Origin: Bradyrhizobium sp. cir1
Lineage (GTDB): Bacteria; Pseudomonadota; Alphaproteobacteria; Rhizobiales; Xanthobacteraceae
Reading direction: 5' to 3'
Assembly: GCF_014198245.1 (NCBI RefSeq)
Contig: NZ_JACIHE010000006.1
Coordinates: forward strand, 1-64,000
Length of the DNA: 64,000 nucleotides
Part shown: positions 7,474-14,412 of the stretch, one piece after another
Layout of the letters: every line of letters begins with the position of its first letter
Numbering within the stretch: the stretch's first letter is position 1
The notes under the pieces: generated by a model
The model's input: the letters and a program-made list of their open reading frames with translations, nothing else
What the model was told of the DNA's origin: nothing
The model's database searches: none
Translations under genes and position numbers: made by a program

Positions 7474-9359
7474 TCGGCGGACTCGATCGGCTTGGCAAGC
7501 AAGGGGGATCGCGGCGGCGAGGACTTCCTGCGGCGCTGCGCCAGCATCTCCAGCATGCCGACGATGCCCTTGGGGAAGACGACGACGATCAGCACGATGA
7601 AGCCGCCGAGCACGAGCTTCGACAGATCGGTCTGGCTGACCAGCCAGATGTTCAGGGCCTTGTAGACGATGGCGCCGATCACCGCGCCCGACACCGTCTC
7701 GACGCCGCCGAGCAGCACCATGACCAGCGCATCGACCGAGAGCGAGATGCCGAGATTGTCGGGGAACACGCTGCCTTTGAGGTAAGCGAACAGCGCGCCG
7801 CCGATGCCGGCAGTCGTGCCCGCGATCACGAAGGCCGTCCACTGGATGCGCTTGGCGTCGATGCCGATCGCCTCGCTGCGCAGCACCGAGTCGCGGGTGG
7901 CGCGGAGAGCGTAGCCGAACGGCGAGAACACAGCGATCCGCAAGGCGATGGTCACGAGCGCGGCGACACCAAGCGCCAGCCAGTAGAAATGCGACGGGCT
8001 CGCCGCCCACTTCTCAGGCCACACACCCAGAATGCCGTTGTCGCCGCCCGTGACGCTCACCCACTGGAACGCGATCGACCAGACGATCTGCGCAAAGGCG
8101 AGCGTCAGCATGGCGAAATAGACGCCGGAAAGCTGCACGGCGAAGAAGCCGAATACGGCCGCGCCCATGCAGCCGAGCAGCGGCCCGAGCAGCAGGCACA
8201 CGATCATCGGCAGTCCCGCCATCTTGGCGAGGAAGGCGATGCCGTAGGCGCCGAGGCCGAAATAGGCGGCGTGGCCGAACGAGGCGAGCCCTCCGACCGA
8301 CATCAGGAAATGCAAGGAGACGGCGAAGATCACGAAGATCGCGATCTCCGAGCCGACGGTCAGCGCGTAGTTGCCGGCGAACAGCGGCAGCGTCGCCGCG
8401 ATGACGAGCACCGCCAGCGAGGCCAGCCGCTCGTTCGACGTCAGCGGCCGCCAGGGATTGACGGTGAGACCGGGCGTCTTGCGCGCCGCCGCCTCGGGCT
8501 TGCCGAACAGGCCCCAGGGCCGCACAATCAGCACCACCGCCATCACCAGGAAAACCAGGATGATGGAAATCTTCGGAAAGATCAGAATGCCGAAGGCATT
8601 CAATTCCGACACCAGCACCGCCGCGACGAAGGCGCCGACGATGCTGCCGAGGCCGCCGATCACGACGACGACGAACACCTCGACGATGATGCGCAGATCC
8701 ATCGCGTGATGCACGGCATCGCGCGGGATCTGGAGCGCGCCGCCGAGCGCGGCAAGGAAGACGCCGACGGCGAACACCGATGTGAACAGCCATTTCTGAT
8801 TGACGCCGAGTGCGGCGACCATGTCGCGGTCCTGCGTCGCCGCGCGCACCAGCACGCCCCAGCGCGTGCGCTGGAACAGCAGCCAGAGAATGCCCAGCAC
8901 CACCGGGCCGAGCACGATCAGGAACAGATCGTAGCTCGGGATGTTCTGGCCGAAGAAATCGATCGCGCCCTTGAAGCCCGGCGCGCGGCGGCCGACGAGG
9001 TCGTCAGGACCCCAGATCAGCACGACGAGGTCCTCGACCATCAGGGTCAGGCCGAACGTCGCAAGCAGCTGGAACAGTTCGGGCGCATGATAGATGCGGC
9101 GCAGCAGCACCATCTCGACCAGCACGCCGATCAACGCCACCGCGAGCGCGGCCAGCACGATGCTGCCCCAGAAGCCGAACGCGCCGGACAGGCGCTCCGT
9201 CAGCGTGAAGGCGATATAGGCGCCGATCATGTAGAAGGCGCCATGCGCGAAATTCACGATCCGCGTCACGCCGAAGATGATCGACAGGCCCGACGCCACC
9301 AGGAACAGCGACGCTGCGCTGGCGAGACCGGTCAGAAACTGTACGACGTAAAAGGCCAT
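7470..9359 (-). CDS. Fused LivH-LivM type ABC transporter permease
   Basis: This 629-residue integral membrane protein starts at MAFYVVQFLTG (ATG at 9359). Residues about 1-290 are a complete LivH-type permease (GLSIIFGVTRIVNFAHGAFYMIGAY, FAVGVFLAALGGAL). After a linker (KPEAAARKTPGLTVNPW) a complete LivM-type permease follows (GGLASFGHAAYFGLGAYG, TRDSVLRSEAIGIDAKRIQW). In Escherichia coli these are two genes, so this fusion fixes 1:1 stoichiometry. It ends with a four-base overlap onto the LivG-type gene. A palindromic repeat separates it from the binding-protein gene upstream. Confidence 0.93.
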   Translation of the reverse strand: MAFYVVQFLTGLASAASLFLVASGLSIIFGVTRIVNFAHGAFYMIGAYIAFTLTERLSGAFGFWGSIVLAALAVALIGVLVEMVLLRRIYHAPELFQLLATFGLTLMVEDLVVLIWGPDDLVGRRAPGFKGAIDFFGQNIPSYDLFLIVLGPVVLGILWLLFQRTRWGVLVRAATQDRDMVAALGVNQKWLFTSVFAVGVFLAALGGALQIPRDAVHHAMDLRIIVEVFVVVVIGGLGSIVGAFVAAVLVSELNAFGILIFPKISIILVFLVMAVVLIVRPWGLFGKPEAAARKTPGLTVNPWRPLTSNERLASLAVLVIAATLPLFAGNYALTVGSEIAIFVIFAVSLHFLMSVGGLASFGHAAYFGLGAYGIAFLAKMAGLPMIVCLLLGPLLGCMGAAVFGFFAVQLSGVYFAMLTLAFAQIVWSIAFQWVSVTGGDNGILGVWPEKWAASPSHFYWLALGVAALVTIALRIAVFSPFGYALRATRDSVLRSEAIGIDAKRIQWTAFVIAGTTAGIGGALFAYLKGSVFPDNLGISLSVDALVMVLLGGVETVSGAVIGAIVYKALNIWLVSQTDLSKLVLGGFIVLIVVVFPKGIVGMLEMLAQRRRKSSPPRSPLLAKPIESAE

Positions 9360-9380
9360 CGGCGGTCCGGGTTGTGAGGT

Positions 9381-9494
9381 CGTAGGGTGGGTTAGCGAAG
9401 CGTAACCCACCACCTTTTCTCGTGTGGCGCCGAAAGTGGTGGGTTACGCCCAGCAGAAGCGCTTTGCGCATCTGCAGGGCTAACCCACCCTACG
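9381..9494. repeat. Nested palindromic repeat inside the transporter operon
   Basis: Outer arms CGTAGGGTGGGTTAGC (9381-9396) and its exact complement (9479-9494) enclose a second pair, GTAACCCACCAC (9402-9413) and GTGGTGGGTTAC (9436-9447). This could fold into a long hairpin in RNA. It lies exactly between the substrate-binding-protein gene and the permease gene, the same position REP elements hold between malE and malF in E. coli. Confidence 0.8.
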
Positions 9495-9504
9495 GCAGCA
9501 GAAA

Positions 9505-10707
9505 TCAATCCTTCGGGCGCAGCTTCTCGACTTCGGCGTCGCTGGGCAGATAATCCGCACCCTTCTTGTAGGACGAATCCACCATCACGCCCTTGCCGTC
9601 CTTCAGCGCGGTCTTGCCGACGTAGGCACCAAGCGTCGACTGATGGTCGATCTTGCGGAAGGTGATCTCGCCGAACGGCGACGGCATCGACAGACCTTCA
9701 GCCGCAGCGATCAGCTTCTCCGGATCGGTCGAGCCGGCCTTGGCGAGAATGGCGGCCGCCGACTTGATGGTCTGGTAGCCGACGATCGACCCGAGGCGCG
9801 GATAGTCGTTGTACTTGGCCTGATAGGCCTTCAGGAACGCGTCGTGCTCAGGCGTCTTGATCGAGTACCAGGGATAGCCGGTGACGATCCAGCCCTCCGG
9901 CGTCTCGTCCTTGAGCGGATCGAGATATTCGGGCTCACCGGTCAGGAAGGACACGACCTCGCGCCCCTTGAACAGGCCGCGGGTGTTGCCTTCGCGCACG
10001 AGCTTGACGAGGTCGGCACCGAAGGTGACGTTGAGGATCGCTTCGGGATTGGCCGCGGCAACCGCCTGCACCACCGGGCCCGCATCGATCTTGCCCTGCG
10101 GCGGCCACTGCTCGTCGACCCACTGGATGTCGGGACGCTTCTCCGACATCAGCTTCTTGAACACGGCAACCGCCGACTGGCCGTACTCGTAGTTCGGCGC
10201 GATGGTCGCCCAGCGCTTGGCGGGCAGCTTGCTGGCGGCTTCCACCAGCATCGCGGCCTGCATATAGTTGGAGGGACGCAGGCGGAAGGTGTACTTGTTG
10301 CCCTTGGACCAGGTCACCGCGTCCGTCAGCGGCTCGGCTGCGAGGAAGAACACCTTCTTCTGGTTGGCGAAGTCCGAGACCGCAAGGCCGATGTTCGACA
10401 GGAACGTGCCGGTCAGCATCGCCACGCCCTCGCTCGAGACCAGCTCGTTGGCAGCGGTCTGCGCATCCGCCGGCTTGCCGCCGTCGTCCTTGGAGATGAC
10501 GACCAGCTTCTTGCCGTTGATGCCGCCGGCCGCGTTGATCTCTTCCACCGCGAGCTGCCAGCCCTTGCGATAAGGCTCGGTGAATGCCGGCAGCAACGAA
10601 TAGCTGTTGATCTCGCCGATCTTGATGTCCTGCGCCACGGCCGAATGGGCCATGCCGCCGGCCAGAAGCGCGAAGGCCGCGCCGACGAAGTAATTTCTTG
10701 CTCGCAT
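9505..10707 (-). CDS. ABC transporter substrate-binding protein (LivK/HAAT family)
   Basis: This 400-residue periplasmic binding protein has a signal peptide of about 25 residues (basic start, hydrophobic FVGAAFALLAGGMA, cleavage after AVAQ). The mature part begins DIKIGEINSYSLLPAF, the type I periplasmic-binding fold of the family that includes aromatic-acid binders as well as LivK. It is followed by the repeat at 9381-9494 and the permease and ATPase genes. The context suggests it binds nicotinate or a related pyridine carboxylate. Specificity cannot be read from sequence. Confidence 0.92.
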   Translation of the reverse strand: MRARNYFVGAAFALLAGGMAHSAVAQDIKIGEINSYSLLPAFTEPYRKGWQLAVEEINAAGGINGKKLVVISKDDGGKPADAQTAANELVSSEGVAMLTGTFLSNIGLAVSDFANQKKVFFLAAEPLTDAVTWSKGNKYTFRLRPSNYMQAAMLVEAASKLPAKRWATIAPNYEYGQSAVAVFKKLMSEKRPDIQWVDEQWPPQGKIDAGPVVQAVAAANPEAILNVTFGADLVKLVREGNTRGLFKGREVVSFLTGEPEYLDPLKDETPEGWIVTGYPWYSIKTPEHDAFLKAYQAKYNDYPRLGSIVGYQTIKSAAAILAKAGSTDPEKLIAAAEGLSMPSPFGEITFRKIDHQSTLGAYVGKTALKDGKGVMVDSSYKKGADYLPSDAEVEKLRPKD

Positions 10708-10740
10708 CCCAACCTCCAGTTTTGAACTCGCTTGCGTCTT

Positions 10741-11325
10741 CTATCTCAGACCGTCTTCGCCCTTGATCTCCGCAACCGTCAACCCGCCGACGCGCGGCAG
10801 CGGACGGCCGCTGTCGGTGACGGCGACCGCGACCATGATCTCATTGGCGCGCGGCGCATCATTGATCTGCACTTCCATGCCGTCGAAATGACTGCGCACG
10901 AAGGCGGCGTCCTTGTGCCCCAGCGGAATGTCGAGCGTCGTGCCAGGCCCGCTGCGCTTCTTCGACGACGGGATCAGCGCCGCGCCCTTGCCCAGAACCT
11001 TGCGCACCGGCGCGCCCATCTTGGGGTGAAGGATGGCGGCGGCATGCTCCAGCTCACCGTTTTCGCCGACGGCCGCGGCCTTGCCGTAGCTCTGGGCCTT
11101 GGAGCCTTCGATGCCGAGCGCTGCCACCGCGCGCTTCGACAGGAGTTCGCCGAGCTCCTCGCCGATCGCGACCAACGGCGAGAGATCCTCGACATATTTC
11201 CCCGCAAAGGGATTTTCGATCACGGCAATCGCAGCGGCACGCCGCGTCGGCGGCGAGACCTGGCGGCCCATCTCCATCTGCGTCTCTTCGACGACGGTGA
11301 CGATCTTGCGGATGATCGCGCTCAT
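10741..11325 (-). CDS. Amino acid synthesis family protein (DUF1185)
   Basis: This 194-residue cytosolic protein of the DUF1185 / AA_synth family (RKIVTVVEETQMEMGR at the start, KMGAPVRKVLGKGAALIPSSKKR in the middle). The family name reflects an old annotation and no enzyme activity is established to my knowledge. The gene lies 15 bp after UPF0280 and 33 bp before the substrate-binding-protein gene, inside the nicotinate-type operon, which suggests a role in that pathway. There is no signal peptide and no cofactor motif that I recognise. Confidence 0.85.
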   Translation of the reverse strand: MSAIIRKIVTVVEETQMEMGRQVSPPTRRAAAIAVIENPFAGKYVEDLSPLVAIGEELGELLSKRAVAALGIEGSKAQSYGKAAAVGENGELEHAAAILHPKMGAPVRKVLGKGAALIPSSKKRSGPGTTLDIPLGHKDAAFVRSHFDGMEVQINDAPRANEIMVAVAVTDSGRPLPRVGGLTVAEIKGEDGLR

Positions 11326-11340
11326 GTTTCGCTTCCCTGT

Positions 11341-12237
11341 TCAGGCACAGACCGCGTTCTCCAGCACAAGCGGGTGCGATCGTTGCTCTTCTATATCCTT
11401 TGTTCCGATGACAAGCATATCACCACAAAGCCGCAGCACGGCACCTTCGATCAGTCCGCGATCGAACAATTGCCGTGCACATTCCGCGCCAGATTCCAGC
11501 GCGGCCGCGCTCTCATTGTGAGACAATTCGCCGACATCACGCGTCACGAGGCGCGCGCCGAGATCGCTGTCGGGCTGAAGCTCGTTCGCAGGCCTCCGGA
11601 TGATGGCGGGATGCCCGGGCAGATCGACGGCATTGGCGATGACAGTCGCAGCCGCGTCGGCCTGCGAGGCGGTTGCCGCCAGCACCGTCACGGCATCGGC
11701 GATCCCGAGCGAAAAGCTGCGGCCGTGGCGCCCGCTGGTCGCAATGCCGCGCGCGGGATCATCTGAATTGAGCCTCATGGTCCGCATCACGCCGTCGCGG
11801 TCCGGCCGGTCCATCAGGCCGACGGCAAAATGCTCGCCCTTGCCGAGATGCAGCGCGATGTCGCCGCCGTTATTGACGTAGGCCCGATCGAGCGTCGCGG
11901 CGTCCAGCATTGCCCCCAGAATTTCCTCCGCCACGCTGCCGGCCACCGCGGCCATCGGCGTGATGAAGCATCCAGCGGCATAGGGCGCGACGGCGGCGTG
12001 CATGCGGCGCGCGACAACGCCCTTCAGCGAGGTTTCCTCCTCGGCCGGTGCACGCAGCCCCGGCAATTCCGCACAGAGCTCGTCGAGCAGCCCGGTGAAA
12101 CGCTGCGCCGCAGCCTCGTAAGCTGCGCGTACCGCGTCCGCGCGCCCCCTCGCCTCCGCGATCAGATCAATCGGTCCATCCTGCAAATGCAGCCGCCGGC
12201 CATCAGACAGCAATGCGATTTGCGGGAGCCGTGTCAT
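11341..12237 (-). CDS. UPF0280 family protein, ApbE-like; candidate flavin transferase
   Basis: This 298-residue protein of the UPF0280 family has an ApbE-like fold signature. Seen in the sequence: VNNGGDI at 121-127 (compare ApbE NxGGDI), GIATSGR at 164-170 (compare ApbE ATSG) and a terminal-helix-type AATASQADAAAT at 187-198. The ApbE HIIDPRTG motif is not present. Its ATG overlaps the reductase stop by four bases, so the two are translationally coupled. Because E. barkeri 6-hydroxynicotinate reductase contains covalently bound flavin, I infer that this protein attaches it. No function is established for the family. Confidence 0.8.
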   Translation of the reverse strand: MTRLPQIALLSDGRRLHLQDGPIDLIAEARGRADAVRAAYEAAAQRFTGLLDELCAELPGLRAPAEEETSLKGVVARRMHAAVAPYAAGCFITPMAAVAGSVAEEILGAMLDAATLDRAYVNNGGDIALHLGKGEHFAVGLMDRPDRDGVMRTMRLNSDDPARGIATSGRHGRSFSLGIADAVTVLAATASQADAAATVIANAVDLPGHPAIIRRPANELQPDSDLGARLVTRDVGELSHNESAAALESGAECARQLFDRGLIEGAVLRLCGDMLVIGTKDIEEQRSHPLVLENAVCA

Positions 12238-13691
12238 GCCCGCGGCCCCGGGATCGGGTTCTGCCAGGGCAGCTGGCGGACATCATCGCCGTTCTGCACC
12301 TCAGAGAGCGGCTTTACATAATCCATGTGCCCGCCGAGCGCGGCGTAGTCGGACAGCTTCATCGTGAACTCGATCGGCGCAACCAGCGCCGGCGTCGGCA
12401 CGTAGCCGAAAGCGCCCGCCGGCATCTGCGTCACGTCGACCATGTAGGTGATGCCGCCGCCCGGCCAGACATAGACCGGCGCGCCGCCGCTGGTGACGCG
12501 GGTCAGCGCGTCCTTCACCGAGCGCGTCAGCCGCACCGGATTGTCGGTGACGCCGGCGCGCAGCGAGCCGCCGGCACCCGCCATGAACAGCACCGTGCAC
12601 AGCGCCGGCTCGCAATTCTCCTGGATACGCTCGACGGAGAATTTCAGGTCGGCCGGCATCTCGGTCTCGACGGGATTCAAGGCCTCGTCGAGCACGTAAT
12701 AGGACGAATGCTCGCCGGTGGTGGAGACCATCAACATGGAGAGACCGGGCTTGGCTTCCTTCGCATCGAACGGCCCGAGGATCGCCAGCGGATCGGAGAT
12801 GTTGGTGCCGCCCCAGCCCGTGCCGGGATCGGCCACCTGGAAATAGCGGCCGGGCGTCGAGCGGCGGCCCTTCATCTTGATGCCGGTGTCGGCGATGTCG
12901 AGCAGCTTGCCGGCCTGATGCTCCGAGAGCACGCCGGTGATGTGGTCGTCGACCACCACGACCTCGTCGACCTTGCCGTGCCATTGCTTGGCGAACATGC
13001 CGATCGTCGCCGAGCCGCAGCCGACGCGCATGCGCTCTTCCTTCACGCCATTGACGATCGGCGGCTGGCCGGCCTGCACCACCACGGTCGCGCCGCCGTC
13101 GATGGTCAGCTCCACCGCCTTGCAATTGGCGAGGTCCATCAGCGTGTCGCAAGTGACCCGGCCCTCCTTCTTGGAGCCGCCGGTGAGATGATGCACGCCG
13201 CCGAGCGACAGCATCTGCGAGCCATATTCGCTGGTGGTGACATGGCCGACCGCCTCGCCCTGCGCGCGCACGGTCGCGGTCTCCGGCCCGAGATAGCGGT
13301 CGGTGTCGATCTTCACCTTGATGCCGCAATAGGAGAAGATGCCCTCGGTGACCACGGTCACCATGTCGACGCCGTCGACCTCCGCGGAGACGATGAACGG
13401 TGCCGGCTTATAGTCCGGATAGGTCGTGCCCGCGCCGATCGCGGTGACGAAGGTCGAGGGTTCGTGGACGATCTTGCCGTCCCAATCTTCCGTGCGGCTG
13501 AACGGAACGAGCTTGCCTCCATGCGAGACGGTGCGCTCCAGGATCACATGCGGATCGACGCGAACGAGCTTGCCGTCGTGGTTAGCATAGCGGTCGCAGG
13601 CACCCGCGGCACCCGGCTTGATGTAGCACATCACCGGACAGGCATCGCAGCGGATCTTGTCGGTGGCAGCGCTCGTTGTTTCCATCACCAT
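12234..13691 (-). CDS. 6-hydroxynicotinate reductase homologue
   Basis: This 485-residue iron-sulfur protein is of the type annotated as 6-hydroxynicotinate reductase, which reduces 6-hydroxynicotinate to 1,4,5,6-tetrahydro-6-oxonicotinate. It opens with a cluster-binding pattern C15-x2-C18-x3-C22-x9-C32. Six further Cys are at 122, 181, 190, 225, 360 and 365. A DGGAT segment at 198-202 resembles the GAT flavinylation sites used by ApbE enzymes. It is first in the long leftward operon, with an operator palindrome just upstream. ATG at 13691 is used; codon 3 (13685) is an alternative. Electrons probably come from ferredoxin, possibly via the linked Fpr. Confidence 0.85.
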   Translation of the reverse strand: MVMETTSAATDKIRCDACPVMCYIKPGAAGACDRYANHDGKLVRVDPHVILERTVSHGGKLVPFSRTEDWDGKIVHEPSTFVTAIGAGTTYPDYKPAPFIVSAEVDGVDMVTVVTEGIFSYCGIKVKIDTDRYLGPETATVRAQGEAVGHVTTSEYGSQMLSLGGVHHLTGGSKKEGRVTCDTLMDLANCKAVELTIDGGATVVVQAGQPPIVNGVKEERMRVGCGSATIGMFAKQWHGKVDEVVVVDDHITGVLSEHQAGKLLDIADTGIKMKGRRSTPGRYFQVADPGTGWGGTNISDPLAILGPFDAKEAKPGLSMLMVSTTGEHSSYYVLDEALNPVETEMPADLKFSVERIQENCEPALCTVLFMAGAGGSLRAGVTDNPVRLTRSVKDALTRVTSGGAPVYVWPGGGITYMVDVTQMPAGAFGYVPTPALVAPIEFTMKLSDYAALGGHMDYVKPLSEVQNGDDVRQLPWQNPIPGPRA

Positions 13692-13716
13692 GTCAGGCCA
13701 GCGGAGACGTCGTTAT

Positions 13717-13732
13717 CATTCGTATACGAACG
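13717..13732. promoter_or_regulatory. Putative MarR-type operator upstream of the hydroxynicotinate reductase operon
   Basis: CATTCGTATACGAACG contains the perfect 12-base palindrome TTCGTATACGAA (13719-13730). It ends 25 bp before the reductase start codon, where a bound repressor would block transcription of the whole leftward operon including the MarR gene itself. It is nearly identical to the site at 4065-4080. Confidence 0.65.
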
Positions 13733-13870
13733 ATGTTGCGCGTGGTCCCCCGGGCCTGTCAAGCGGCGGTGCAGCGCAAAAGATGCGACTGCCGCATAAA
13801 ACCTCATTTGCCTATCGGCTCTGTCCACAAAGAAGGCAATCGCGCTGCAGTGCGACATGCACGGCTTGCA

Positions 13871-13886
13871 CGTTTGTGTACAAACG
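13871..13886. promoter_or_regulatory. Putative MarR-type operator upstream of the nicA-type gene
   Basis: CGTTTGTGTACAAACG has 7-base arms (CGTTTGT/ACAAACG) and a 2-base spacer, and the same length and layout as the palindrome at 13717-13732. It ends 43 bp before the ATG of the rightward hydroxylase operon, so each of the two divergent promoters has its own copy. Confidence 0.6.
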
Positions 13887-13929
13887 GTATCGTCACGACA
13901 TCGAATTCTACGCGGGCTTGGGACCAGGG

Positions 13930-14412
13930 ATGACGCAGACACCGATCCGCCTCACCGTGAACGGCAGGATCCACGAGATCACCGCGGCGCGCGACACGCC
14001 GCTGCTCTATGTGCTGCGCAACGATCTCGCGCTCAACGGCCCGAAATATGGTTGCGGTCTCGGCGAATGCGGCACCTGTACTGTCCTGATCGACGGTGCC
14101 GCGGCGCGCTCCTGCGTGATTCCGATCGGCGGCTGCGCCGGCCGCGACATCGTGACGCTCGAAGGCCTCGGCACGCGCGACAAGCCTGATGTCGTGCAGC
14201 AGGCCTTCATCGACGAGCAGGCCGCGCAATGCGGCTACTGCCTCAACGGCATGATCATGACCACCAAGGCGCTGCTCGCGCAGAACCCGCGTCCGACCGA
14301 GCAGGAGGCGCTGGCGGCGCTGCGCTACAATCTCTGCCGCTGTGGCACGCATGTCGAAATCCTGCGCGCGGTGATGCGCGCATCGGGCCAGCGCACCGAG
14401 GCCGCAGATTGA
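13930..14412 (+). CDS. nicA: Nicotinate dehydrogenase (hydroxylase) small subunit, 2x[2Fe-2S]
   Basis: This 160-residue electron-transfer subunit of the molybdenum hydroxylase family has the plant-type [2Fe-2S] set C42, C47, C50, C62 (GCGLGECGTC) and the second set C101, C104, C136, C138 (CGYC, CRC). Size and order match NicA of Pseudomonas putida (about 157 residues). The ATG at 13930 begins the conserved sequence; the open frame upstream has no family similarity and crosses the operator. The stop overlaps the next ATG (14412). Isoquinoline oxidoreductases are close relatives, so nicotinate is inferred from the neighbouring reductase and amidohydrolase. Confidence 0.85.
   Translation: MTQTPIRLTVNGRIHEITAARDTPLLYVLRNDLALNGPKYGCGLGECGTCTVLIDGAAARSCVIPIGGCAGRDIVTLEGLGTRDKPDVVQQAFIDEQAAQCGYCLNGMIMTTKALLAQNPRPTEQEALAALRYNLCRCGTHVEILRAVMRASGQRTEAAD

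Noticed and set aside
7455..9377. A 640-codon open frame on the plus strand across the fused permease
   Set aside because: It is antisense to an obvious membrane protein; its translation is Arg/His/Asp/Ala-rich without hydrophobic core or motifs, a typical high-GC shadow.
12213..13799. A 528-codon open frame on the plus strand opposite the hydroxynicotinate reductase
   Set aside because: Antisense shadow, crosses the operator region and has no family features.
13657..13929. N-terminal extension of nicA by 91 codons
   Set aside because: It would run through the operator palindromes; the NicA family similarity starts at the ATG at 13930.
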